Shown here piece after piece: positions 37,501 through 49,148 of a stretch of 64,000 nt of DNA. The notes below the pieces were generated by a model, which saw only the letters and a list, made by a program, of their open reading frames with translations, searched no databases and was not told where the DNA came from. The position numbers were made by a program, and so were the translations under genes. Location of the stretch: positions 310,001-374,000 of the forward strand of contig JAITYX010000143.1 in assembly GCA_021018815.1 (NCBI GenBank), in the 5' to 3' direction. Within the stretch, counting starts at the first letter, position 1, and the number at the start of each line of letters is the position of its first letter. The stretch comes from Talinum fruticosum. Taxonomy: Eukaryota; Streptophyta; Magnoliopsida; Caryophyllales; Talinaceae.

Positions 37501-40500
37501 ACATTGAACTAACATCTTACATTGTGCTGCAGGAAATGAAGCATCAATGTGATGAAAAAAGGTGAGCGTTCCCCCCTCCCCAAAAAAAAAAAACATTCTT
37601 CCTCTGTTTAATTTTGTTTCTAGTCGTTTTCCCATTGTATAAGAATGCCTTTTGTGATATGTTTTGAATTTCAGGGAGTTATATGAATACATGAGGACAA
37701 GATACAGGGAAAAAGGGAGATCGAAAAGTGGAAAGGAAGAGGGATTCTCCTCACAGCAGCTACAATCAGCTAAGGATGAATTCGATGAGGAAGCTACCTT
37801 ATTCATCTTCCGTTTAAAATCTTTGAAGCAGGGACAATCCCGAAGTCTTCTTACACAAACAGCACGTCATCATGCTGCTCAGGTTGTCATTTGACCATTC
37901 GTCAACTCCCTTTTAAACGTTAGGCATTCCTAATGTGTGTTTCTACTTGCGATTCAGCTATCTTTCTTCAGGAAGGCTCTTAAGGCTCTTGAGATTGTTG
38001 AACCACATGTGAAATTAGTGGCGCAACGGCAACACATAGATTACCAGTTTAGTGGCCTTGATGATGATTCAGAAGATGGTGAAGATGATGATGACAATGT
38101 TGAAGAATCTAATAGTGTCTCTACTGCCTCAAGTGTCTCTAGCATGGCAGATGACGGAGAGTTAAGTTTTGACTATCGACGTAATGATCAGCAACGCTAT
38201 TCTGTTTCTGATACAAGAAACACTATGGAGGTTGGATATTTACTTTGCTTTTGGTTGAAATATGCCTATACATAATACATGCATTTGAGTTTGCACTTCA
38301 TTTTGAATGTTGATTAATTTTGTTTTGAAATTGATAATCAAGAAATGAAATGTTTTCTCAAATGATGAAGAGAGATTAAAAGCTTTGTGATGAAAATTTG
38401 TTATTTGGTTTGAGAAACTCTCATGCATATGCTTTTCTTCTCCCTGTTTTTGTATCACTTGCCATAACCTTTGCGTGCTTGACATTGCTGTAACTGCCAT
38501 GATGCTCCTTTTCTGCTTTGCAATTTCTCATATCTGAAGGCCTATATTATCTTTTGCAATTCACTTTGCACTTTCTCACATCCGAAGGCCAATACTATCT
38601 CCTGCAGTTCACTTTCCTGTGGACCGTTTCTGTTAGAACAGATTCTTCTGAGTGATCTCTTCCTATGTCTGAGTGGGGTATCCTTTTGGGGTTTGTCATT
38701 CCTGGCCTCTGGCTAGCAATTATTAGAAATATGGTGGCTTTTCAACACTACCAGGAGAACACCGATTCTTGTTTGGGATAGCTTCAGTTATTTGGCTATT
38801 CAACAGCTAATCAAATGGACAAGTGATTTTGCTGGTTATGAGAAGGAACTTGTAAGCTATAGAAACTAGAGTTACTATTTTTGGATTGGTATCTAATCTT
38901 GATCTCTCTTTGGAGCTGTAAACTCGTATGTGTTAGTTTTTTCTCTATTGTTGCCTATTGAAAGACTAATGCATGCTTTATATGTGAGTAACTGAAATGG
39001 TGATAGTGTTCTTAGCCCCCTCTCCTTTATAGCTTGATAGTGTGCACTTATCAATTTATATTTGTCTATTCAGTTGGACCAAGACAATACATTTCCTTCA
39101 GTTTCAAGAGGGTATTTTGCGAAGGTATGTCCCATAGAATACGTTGCAATGCATCACTGTTTGTGAGCTTTCTTTTTGAAGGAGTTCTTAGACAAAATAG
39201 TTGTCCCTAAAATTTGGATTTTATTTAAATTGTCCCCAAATTATTTTCGTACCTACTGGTGTCACTAATCTACAGTAATATGCATTAATATATTTCATCA
39301 TTTTTAAATTTTTTATTTATTTTGGACACATGGCTTATACTTTATACTGAAGTTGAGTGTGTTGTAGCCTCAGATTGCTTTGCCTGTTTAGTGATTTTAG
39401 TGGTGTAATTGGGCCCAGCCTTTTAGCAAAGATCTTACAATCTCCTTGATATGTGATTCATTTTGACCCAATTCCTAGATTATCCAATGTGCTTGTGCAC
39501 TTGCCTTAACAAAATTATATTTGCTTCATTAGATCAGGCTTCCTGGACCCATTTGCTTCTTTCTTCTATTTTCGTGTTTAATAGTTGACACCCAACAGCA
39601 GTTTCTTGCTTTAAGCTCACAAAGCCTCTGTTCTGCAGTTCTGCCACCCATTTTTAGAGTTGTTTTGGTTTTTCTGAGCATGTTGTATATTTCGTCATCA
39701 GATAAGCATAGACTTGATTAGTGGAGATGGTTATTTGGTATTGCTCATGTGCAGGAAAATGTGAAAGTTGGCTATGAAGAATCACTCCTGCAAGACTGGA
39801 AGATGCTAAGTCAATCAGCCCCATTGTTCCCTCACCAGAAAGTTGACCCTGCTGACAGGACGAGACAATTGCGGCCATCATCAACTAGGAAGTTTCATTC
39901 ATATGCATTGCCTAAACCGGGTGACTCAAGGGTTTCGATTTCTACCAGTTGTGAGACCACTGTTTCACAGAATAAGCCTAGCCCCCACCGTGCACCAAAT
40001 TTGTATCATTCATGCCCTCTGGAGCAAAAGAAAGGGGAAATCTTGATGGAACTAAGAATTTATCAGGGCCTATCATCACAAATCCCCCACAGTACTAAAA
40101 GAGAGAAATGACAATAGAATGCCTCCACCTTTGACTGAAAGAATCTCTTCGCCACAGTTGTATCCTCATGCCACTTCTAGTATTAAAAGACCCAAACTAC
40201 AGTCCTTCTCTGGTCCTATAACAAGCAAGCCCTTCTCCACTAAACCTTCATGTTCAGTTAGGAATCCTGTAGTCTTCAAAGAACCGCCACAATTTTCTTC
40301 TGGACCTATCTTGAGGGGTTCAATACATCAATCATCATCCTCTCCTAAAGGATCTCCTACTGCCTCACCGACCTTTTCCTCTTCTCCAAGAATAAGTGAG
40401 CTTCACGAGCTTCCTAGGCCTCCAACAAACTTAAATTACAATTCTGGCAGACCATCTGGTTTCATTGGGTTTTCTGCACCATTGATGTCCAGGAGCCCTG

Positions 40501-41538
40501 AGAATTCTACAACAAATAAAATATCTGTGCCTAAGATAGCATCTCAACTACCAGCTCCTCCATTTGTTGCTTACTCGTCGCAGCCCTTAAGCAGTTCAAG
40601 GGTAGCAACAAGATCAGCCCCATATAGGTCATCGGAAATCTCCCACAGTCCAGAGAAGTCAGAAGTTACTGGCTCACCTCCTTCGTCGCCAGTCCTGCAA
40701 GCAAACCAGCATCCAGCATAAAAGCTTTGGCGCAGGCTAATTTTGATCTTCTTCAACTAAAGGTAAATGTTTACTTGTTCTCCTGCACAAAGAACTTTTG
40801 TGATTCAAACTTGTAGGATTAATTGAACTTGTGGCAATATTAGCACCTGTATTTGCATTAGTGATGATGCCACAGGTGAAACTGTGAAAGTAGGGCTTAT
40901 CACAATTAGTAGGCTATAATTTTTGTTATTGTTGCATGTGCTTTGGCCACTCTGAGCAAATATTTGGACTGCCATAGGAATGAGATTAAGTAAAATCAGA
41001 TGCATAGTCATTTTGGCCAATATAAGCATTCAAATGTCCTTGGAGCTTTATGTTACTTTGGTTTCTATGATTTTTCATTCTGCAATATTCAAATTCGCAC
41101 CCATCTTTGTAGCCCCCTAAAAAAATCTATGATTATTTGCCTTGCTAACTGATGACGCATTCAAGGCCGCAGGTCCATGATCGAGGAGTCTCCCATCTGT
41201 TTCTAAGTTGGATGCCAACAAGTTTTCGTGACTAGTTAACCAGATTCTTTCGACACAATAATCTGCAGGCTCCCAGTATATAGGCTTCGTTGATCACTTT
41301 CAGTTTTGCTCATGTCCAACTTTACAGGATGAATGACATGATTTGTAGATTTTTTCCCTTCAGTTTCAAACATAAATTCTTTGTATTATTGGCAGAGCAT
41401 GTGCAGTGAAGTTTCTGCCGTCAGTATTTGTCTAATTAATTAGGTTCTTGTACGCGCGTTTCTTTTTTTTAACAAAAAAATTCTTTTTGGAAATTAGAGT
41501 TCCCTTTTGTATGCATAGGGCAGGTAGAAGTTGCCTGA
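34513..41538 (+). CDS. BAR-domain, Ser/Pro-rich protein (At2g33490-like), three apparent frameshifts
   Basis: Eleven exons: 34513-34620, 35054-35126, 35923-35997, 36407-36468, 36565-36633, 37533-37561, 37675-37882, 37958-38230, 39074-39124, 39755-40762, 41524-41538. Residues ~30-240 form a BAR-type helical bundle, expected to sense or bend membranes: DMQDMRDCYDSLLSAAAAAT, AYEFSESLREMGVCLLQKI, KVQFELQKLVDHY, SLLTQTARHHAAQLSFFRKA, HIDYQFSGLDDDSEDGEDDD. The remainder is long, Ser/Pro-rich and probably disordered. The 1-kb tenth exon changes frame three times by one base, at a G run (40034-40037), a C run (40084-40088) and near 40691-40696. Restoring one base each time yields a continuous frame with NLSGPIITNPP, MPPPLTERISSP and SIKALAQANFDLLQLK, and closes on the donor at 40763. 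The last exon then adds only VEVA and a stop. Restored length is 657 residues. Membrane role is inferred from the domain. The final exon is the least certain part. Confidence 0.85.
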
Positions 41539-42232
41539 TAAGAGAGGCGACATAGCTGAGGAAAGTAGACATATAACATTGAGTCACACTAATTATGCGA
41601 TCTATGTAAGTGTTTCGTCAGATATTGAAATTTTTGTGCTCCATGTACTAATTATCGGTCACATTGGCAGCATTTCTTGGCTACTCTCGTTACACTCAAT
41701 GTTCAAACCAAGAAAGGGTTGTAACTGATTTTAGTTTGAGCTCTATTTGGCCGAAACTCAAGAAACAGGCAAATATACTGTCCTCACAGGTAGCATTCCT
41801 TGGCGAACTGAGGGGAGAATTGTGAATGCTTACTGTGTTAGCTATTTCAACTGGAACAAGTTATGGAGCAGCTCAAAATTAAGATAATATACATGCATCG
41901 AACGTGGACATCCTAGTGGAAGTGGAAGTGAGTACAAAAGGCACGACAGTAAACACAAAGATGCAGCTGAATCTTCTTTCATCGTTTAAACTCTTTCTTC
42001 TTGATTTCTAAACAAGTGATTCTGGTAATTATAGATTAATTAGGTTAGTACAAAACCCAACCGAAAATAGAAAGAGTGATTCATCTAACAATATGCCAAT
42101 GTAGTCGTCTTCCCATGTCAATATTGTTGGGTATTGCTCCGTCTAACTATGAACTATGATCCAATAGTTACGTAGTACTAATAGTAATTTGTTATGCCTT
42201 AAAACATCTACTGCCTCTCTTTCAGTTCAACT
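41539..42232. other. Convergent intergenic region, BAR gene to LRR gene
   Basis: About 0.7 kb tail-to-tail. It should hold both 3' untranslated regions; I see no other gene. Confidence 0.5.
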
Positions 42233-43882
42233 TCAGTCTCTTCCAGAGTCGTATGGCACAAACCCTATGAGCTCTGGTCCTTCCAGCTTAGGATTGTTGA
42301 CAAAACTGCCATTGCAATCGGAAAAGATGAGTTCTATATCAATCCAGCAGATCAAATACTGGAATAGAAAGTGCCCGGAAATTATGATTTACCTCTCTTC
42401 AGTAAACTTGGAGAAGGAGCCGGATACTGGAATGGTGCCACACAAGTAGTTGTTGGACACATTTCTGCATAAGCATCAAGTCAAGATCATGACAAACAGG
42501 GAGATTTCCAGAGGGAAATCAGGGCAATGATTAAGAATAATACATACAAGATCTTAAGGCTTCCGAGCTTAGTAAGCTCCCGGGGTATTCTTCCAGTCAG
42601 TCTGTTGTTGTTCAGTCGCCTGCACAATTTAAGCAATCATTAGTACTGATCAGAAATCACAGTTAAACCACTACAGATGCATGTCAAATTATTACAATCT
42701 AACAGTGATTACAGGAACTTCGAGAGGGAAGAACAAAAAACACAAGGATAGGCAAGGTTAAAAAAGGAAACACAGTTAGCTTACAGGAACTTGAGATTGG
42801 ATAGCTTGGCAAGTGATGACGGAATTGGGCCAGTGAGATTGTTGTGGAAGAGATCCAAGCTCACAAGGCTCTTAAGCGCCCCAAGCTCCTCCGGTATATG
42901 ACCCACAAAGTTGTTCACGTAGAGTTCCCTGCGAAGGCCCCAACCCTCACCAAGATTAGTCAATCATCCATCACCAATTACTCACATAAGTCTCTTAATG
43001 GAGTTAATGCTTTTTGTCCCAGCAAGATTTAAATTATAAGTAGTAATCAACATAAATGGAATTGGAACCGTCCAAAACTGGTGGCATTGACTAGATTGAC
43101 TTATGAGTAGTTCGGTCGGTAGGTTTGAACAAAAGGAAATGACTGAAGATGGCGACTTTGCGTAAGCAAACGTCTCATGAAGGACCTAAAAGAAAAGGAG
43201 AGAGAAATAGCATAGCCATTTCATGACCCCTAAAGAATTGTAATGTCACTAGTGAGTACTACTCCTATTAGATAGAAATAAGCAACAAGAAAAATCACAA
43301 AAACAGTGTTTAACGAATAGGGGTGAAGTTGAATGCTAGAAGATTGAAAGAAACACGTCAATCTCATAAAGCAATAAATTATTTGCAGGTGACACAGGAA
43401 AGGAAACTTCTACAGATAGCTGCAACAGGAGCTCCACAGGAAATTAATGATGGGAACCCCAAACTCTTGTATTTAATTTTATTTGATGGGAGTTTCAAAG
43501 GCTACTTACAAATATTGAAGCCGCTCAAGCTTTCCCAGCTCTGGAACTAATTTCCCTGACAGCTTTGCATTTCCAAGATCCCTACCATCAAGTTAAAACA
43601 TTTGCTGCAATTAATTAACTTCATAGTATATGCTACTAAAATTTGAAAAATAATTCCACATAATTATACCCCTAAATCACATACATAAAATTCCAGGTCT
43701 TTAAAACCCAAATCTCAGGTACTAACTACGAGCGAGCAGATTTCCTATGGGGGTTTCAGTTCTTCTTTCAGTGATGAACAGAAACGAGTCGCAGCCAAAA
43801 CAAAATTTGAGAGACATGAATACAACCACCTCTGCATATTCAAAGTTGAAAACACCTAGGTAAACACCGGGGGGTGGGATAG

Positions 43883-43921
<39 letters not shown>

Positions 43922-44299
43922 ATGATTACAGGCGAGTGACCCGATTATCACGGTCACAGGTAACATGGAACCAGGTACAAGGGTCAACAAGGGTAGGATC
44001 CCAGCTCTGCAACACATTTCCTGGGTCTACCACTGCCCTCCTCAGTGCATAAAGAGCATCCCCTGCATGAGTTAATTAATGGACTCCTGAATGAATTGAA
44101 TGAGGTGATAAAGTTCTAAACTTTAATTACTGCTGCTATTCAAAAGAATAATGAAACAAATAAAAAATGATCCATGTAAACCCCAGATTGGAGAAACTGC
44201 CATGATAATATCTGGTGTACCTTCTGAGTTAGCTGTTGCCGGAGCTGCTAGCGTTGAACATACAAGAGAAAGCACAGGGAAGATTGCCCAGATCGCCAT
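42233..44299 (-). CDS. Small secreted leucine-rich repeat protein (SERK-ectodomain-like, LRR1 type)
   Basis: Seven exons on the minus strand: 44299-44221, 44062-43930, 43581-43510, 42928-42785, 42619-42548, 42464-42393, 42305-42233. Phases close to 214 residues. The start [10 protein letters not shown] is followed by a hydrophobic signal peptide (~23 residues). Next come the LRR N-cap ([39 protein letters not shown]) and about five 24-residue repeats, for example [40 protein letters not shown] and [20 protein letters not shown]. The end is [16 protein letters not shown] and [18 protein letters not shown]. Exons 3, 5 and 6 are each 72 bp, one repeat apiece; exon 4 is 144 bp and holds two. There is no transmembrane or kinase domain, so the product is expected to be apoplastic. 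Relatives in pepper and rice bind HIR proteins in defence; that is family knowledge, not shown here. Confidence 0.93.
43884..43918. repeat. (GA)n microsatellite in LRR intron 2
   Basis: GA array just beyond the acceptor side of the second exon's 3' neighbour, between exons 2 and 3 of the LRR gene (minus strand). Confidence 0.85.
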
Positions 44300-44375
44300 G
44301 CCCAAACCCTAAACACAAATACAGATAGCAAAGCCTGACTTTGAACCTGAGCGAGTGTCTGAATGCACGCTATTG

Positions 44376-44421
<46 letters not shown>

Positions 44422-46357
44422 GAGTGTGTACTTGGTGTTTGGTGACAGAGGGGTTGTCTCTTCCGGTGCGTTGTGTTTTGCGTGAAATTGGTTCTACAAA
44501 TTAATCCACAGCAATGACAGCAATTTATAGAGCCCATAAAAGAAAAGTAAAAGAAAATGTACTTTTCGCATTCCCCCCTCTTTTCACGAGTCGTGCAAAT
44601 TCTCAAGGTAAATGAAAATGGGCAATGACTGTTGAGGAAAAACTGAAATTTGAGGGAAGTGGGCAAGATATGAATAGAGCTTACACCATGGACCCGGGAC
44701 ACATGAACTTCCTGAAATAAGTGTAGCTCAATGGGAAGAGGGGGAATTTAGGGGACTGTGGGGGTTAAAAAATAAACTTTTTTGTTCTCTAGTGATACTG
44801 GGTCCATCATTTAATAATTTTTAAGAGATGAATTGGTATTACTCAGTTGTTACTTGCAATCATATATACTTAAATTCATACTAATTTTGTAAAAATTATT
44901 GTCAATAATACTAACTATTATCCAATATAGAGTAATGACCAATATAAGTGCATTATGTTAAGGCATCCATTCAAGTCCATACGTATAGAACAAAATTCAA
45001 CTATATTTTAGAATGAAACTCAAGAATAATTAAGATTAAATTGTAGCTAAAATTTAAATTTAGATTTGAATGTGAATAAAAGGAAATGAAAAGGTTGATA
45101 AAGTAGGACCTTTGCAGAGTGGTGTTCCCAGACTGAAAAGGAGAAGTGGGGTTGGAGAATGAAGAAGATGGTATTTTGCTAATTACCCGACAGAAAGATA
45201 GAAGACAGAATAGTATAGACAAATGCTGCCACTACTAAAAAATAAATAAATTGTAAACTAATTTTTTTTATTATTTGATGATTGACTTTGTGAGGACTAA
45301 AGAGCCCTTTATTATTATTGTCAAATCTCACTTTTAAGGGATAAAATGCATATTGATGTGGGGAAATGACCTCCATCTTCTCAGTTCTCTCCCTTTAATT
45401 TCTCATTTCCTCAACTCAAACTAGACACACATGAAGCATTTGTTTTGGAGAGAATAATTGGGTATAAAGGTCACATGGTACATATGATAATGAAGGAATT
45501 GTAATTGAAATGTTTTTGAAAAGTAGGTGCCTTTCTTGACTAATTAATGAAGCTGCCATCACAGTGTACCATTGTGAATTGAAATGAGAGTGAGATTGAT
45601 GTGAGGGGGTCAGAATATATTAGTATCAATATCACTATATCTATACGAGGGGGTCGGCATATGTTAGTATCAATATCACTATATCTATACGAGGGGTCGG
45701 CATATATTAGTATCAATATCACTATATATATTAGTATTAATATCACTATATCTATACGAGAGGTCGGCATATATTAGTGTCAATATCACTCTATCCATAT
45801 GAATCATCCATGAGCAAGAATTAAAATTAACAACAATACAGCCTGATGAAGAGGTTATAGAAAATGCTAGTTGCATGACGCAGCCCAACTCTGAAGCTCC
45901 ACTGAAGCCCCATCTCATATCGGAAGACTACACTTCAAAGTGCCGAGCACACGGCCCATTAGTTGAACAGCACTAAAAATAGGGCAATTTGACTCTGATG
46001 GTCCATCAGATCATAGTCCCTGTGTAATACTAACTTTGAGGACAAACAGTCCATGTAAAATAGGCAACGGGAAGCTTTGCAAGGAATAAGAATATGAAGT
46101 TTCCCGATTCTTTTATTACCAACATCTGATTTCTTTTTTGCACCTTATGAATGGGGTGGCCAGGTAGGTATGTACGGCCATGGAAATTACATGAATGGAA
46201 ACTTCATTTGAAGCAATAGTAATTGCCAAAAGAATTCTCAACAGATACAAAACAATAAAGCAATTGCGAGAACATGTGATCAAAATTGCCTAATTTTCCA
46301 TTTTAGAAATGCAGAAATATTTACAGATAGAGCAAGGAGTTCATGCACCCAAATAAA
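44300..46357. promoter_or_regulatory. LRR gene upstream region and COL14-like 3' flank
   Basis: About 2 kb. The first 130 bp carry an (AG)n array at 44381-44424, CT on the LRR transcript strand, probably leader. A 43-44-bp minisatellite lies at 45604-45800. No gene is recognisable. Confidence 0.55.
45604..45800. repeat. Minisatellite, ~43-bp unit, about 4.5 copies
   Basis: The unit contains GGGTCGGCATATATTAGTAT, then CAATATCACTATATCTATAC and GAG. The internal TAGTATCAA anchor recurs at 45621, 45665, 45708, 45732 and 45775 (spacings 44, 43, 24, 43), so the fourth copy is truncated to 24 bp. Copies differ at a few positions. Confidence 0.92.
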
Positions 46358-49148
46358 TCAACCAAATGCAGCCTCATTGGCCTTGACAAATCTCCCCTTA
46401 CTCTCTTCCGTGTATCAGCCCTTGCCTTCCTTGACTCGTAACGTATATGCTTTTCATACCTATACAATTCAATGAAAAATTGCAAATATATCAATTCAGG
46501 GTACATATAATGACAAATAGAAAAAATTAACAGATAATGATGAACAGAACATAAATTAAATTAATGGCACAACTTGGAAGATTTACCTCCTTGTCTTCTT
46601 TTTCTCCTTATAGCGTTGCATGGCATTGCCTCTGTTCTGTGCGAGAAGTTGCATGTCAGCCTTGGTTCTGGCTGTAGTTATTGCACTCTCAACTCCAAGA
46701 AATGCAGATTGCTCCATAAACTGGATATCTCTTGAACCAGGCACATTGTTGCCCTCAGATGTTGCTGAACCCTGGCTTGCTGTTGGGTTATGCGAGCTAC
46801 TCTGCAGTTTCAATTACAACATATACATCAGTGATTGGCTATCAGAGCTAAGTATTTAGCAACGCTGATAAACTCATTGGGGAAAAAAATAATCAGTTCC
46901 AAAACTCCATTCATATGCTAGTCTTCTACAGATGTAAAGTCTATTCTGCTCCTATGTTTACACTGCATATTATCTAAGCACTAGCACTAGTGAAATGCCT
47001 TGTTGAGTGCATGAATAACAGATCTCTAGGCTGCCAAAGCCAATTCGTTTTATTTGTTTGACTTCTAGCTTCAAAGTACTTGTACAAACCATTCAAGTCA
47101 TACTTCTCAACACTGAAAATGGCGCTGCAAGATTTGCCCCTTACTCATCATCAAGTAGAAGGATTACATATATATTGGTCAGACAGTTACATATGAGGGT
47201 AATGAGACGAAAGCAATCCAAATTCTCCAATATCTTCATAAGGAGGAGATTTGGAGGCATCTGAGCTATCCTTCACTTAAACTACCCTGTCCCCAACACG
47301 AACCTTTTCCTAAAAGCTGAGGTAAGGCAATGCAGAAACATGAGATGGATAACATCTTAACATAAAAGAGCCTAAGGGAGGCAGAAGTGTTGAGAAACAA
47401 CGTAGCACCTAAGCAAATCTAAGCAAACAGGCAGCTAAAAGGAAACAAATTTCAGATGGTTACAAGACAAATATAGCTGCAAGTAATATGAGGATGACAT
47501 ACATTGAATAGTCTGATATCGTCAGGTGTGTTGGAGCAAGTCATTTCGAACATATGTCCCAAGACTTTTGAAGTGGCCAAATCAGTTTCCTGTGGAGGCC
47601 CACCGTAGTTATTGATCATAAATCCTACTTCACTTCCATGGTAACCTACGCCTAATCTTTTAGATTCTTCATGACCCCTCATCTGACCGGAATTGAAGTC
47701 CCATATCTGCAAGCCGACATAGAAATGATTATTTGATGAAGCATGAAGCTAATCTAAGGGACCAACACCAAACAGATGTTCAAAGAATCAAACTTTCTTG
47801 AGTTTAATTTGATGACACAATCCAGAACAAATGAGAGCTTACTGTGGGGATCCAAGAGAAAAACCAGCAAATTCAAGCATTTGATCCCTTCAAAAATGAA
47901 AACATTCCTAATTCCTACACTAGACCGTATTCATTTATCAGTGAGCCTAACAGGGTTAGCCCCATCAGCCCATATGTAGCTCAGCATAAGCAGGTGATTC
48001 GTATAATCCAACCCTGCACTTGAGATTGAGGGGGAAATTCAAAAGTCTCCTAATTGATGGATTAATTAAGCAAATAGGACACGATCCGAGAGCTATGTGA
48101 TAGCAATAGTAAGAATGTAGCTCAGGTATGAATTTTCTGTAGCATGCCCGATGATGTTTGATTCAGAAAAATAGTCACAAGGATGATGCTTTATTCAGAT
48201 TGATGTGTATAGGTAATTGGATTCTGTCATTTTGAAGAAATTAAAACCTCATTTATGAGGAATGAGTGAAGAGCAATTAATTAAGGTAGTAAAGAAAAGC
48301 ATTAGGTTGGATTAGGAATAAAGGAAAGAAATTAAAACCTGAATGGTTGGATTGGTAGGATGAGGATGGGCATCCCACATGAGATTCCCATTCCCAGCGG
48401 GAGTGCAATTAGTGAGAGAATCCACATTTGTTGGGAAACTAATGAGAGACGAGACATCAATCTCTTGTTGTGGCTGTTGTTGTTGTGGTTGGCATTGGAG
48501 GAGAATTGAATGATTTTGATTGTGGATGCCCAACAGCCCATCAATATCCTCATCAATGGCGGCCGGCACCACCGAATAATCTAACTCCTGGTGATCGCCG
48601 CCGCCGCCACCGCCATGATCAGAATCCCTCCTCTGAAGCTGGGAGAGCTGCTTAATGAGCGCCTGGTGGTTCTTCCCAGGGCTGGGGTTGGGCTTCTGCT
48701 TCTTGAAGCCCATGTTCTCGCACGGCACCAGAAGGTCAGACCAATCGAAGGCATCGTGGGCGTCAATCAAGTCAATGTGGGGGAGGGAGAGGGAGTGTGT
48801 GGGCATGTTCTTGGAGTGGAGATCGAGAGCCCAGAGGGAGGCAAGCTCGGCGGCGGAGGGACAGCCGGAGAAGCCATCGATGGGGGCGCGATCGGAGTCC
48901 CAGTCGCAGTCGCAGTCGCAGGCCTGGCAGAGGAGGAGGTTGTCGGTGTCGCTGCGGACGGCGGCCGGTTGGGATCCGCAGCGGTCGCAGATCTGGGAGC
49001 GCAGGTGCTTCTTGGAGAGAGAGTTGGCGGAGTGGACGTGCTGATCGCAGAGCAGACAGAGCTTGGCGCTGTCGGCTCTGCAGTATAAGACCGCTCTTTC
49101 TTCGTTGCAGAAATCGCAGCCTGAATTCTTTGCCTTTGGGCTTCCCAT
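46358..49148 (-). CDS. COL14: CONSTANS-like B-box/CCT transcriptional regulator, COL14/BBX12-like, one apparent frameshift
   Basis: Exons on the minus strand: 49148-48339, 47706-47503, 46801-46587, 46459-46358. B-box 1 starts at residue 11 (CDFCNEERAVLYCRADSAKL, CLLCDQHVHSAN). A degenerate second box follows (CDRCGSQPAAVRSDTDNLLL, CQACDCD), as in group II COL proteins. The spacer has PIDGFSGCPSAAELASLWAL, typical of COL14/15. The C-terminal CCT domain (about 393-436) reads NRGNAMQRYKEKKKTRR then YEKHIRYESRKARADTRKRV. There the frame slips by one base at a four-C run (46394-46397 on the plus strand). As read, RGRFVKANEA is replaced by an unrelated tail to 46321. With one G restored on the coding strand it reads RGRFVKANEAAFG and stops at 46358, giving 443 residues with exon phases closed. 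Expected nuclear, in light/photoperiod-linked transcription. The Arabidopsis counterpart (At2g33500) lies between the BAR and CFL1 homologues found here. Confidence 0.92.

Noticed and set aside
45604..45800. Regular repeat spacing as a CRISPR-like array
   Set aside because: Repeats are contiguous with no unique spacers, and this is a plant nuclear region.
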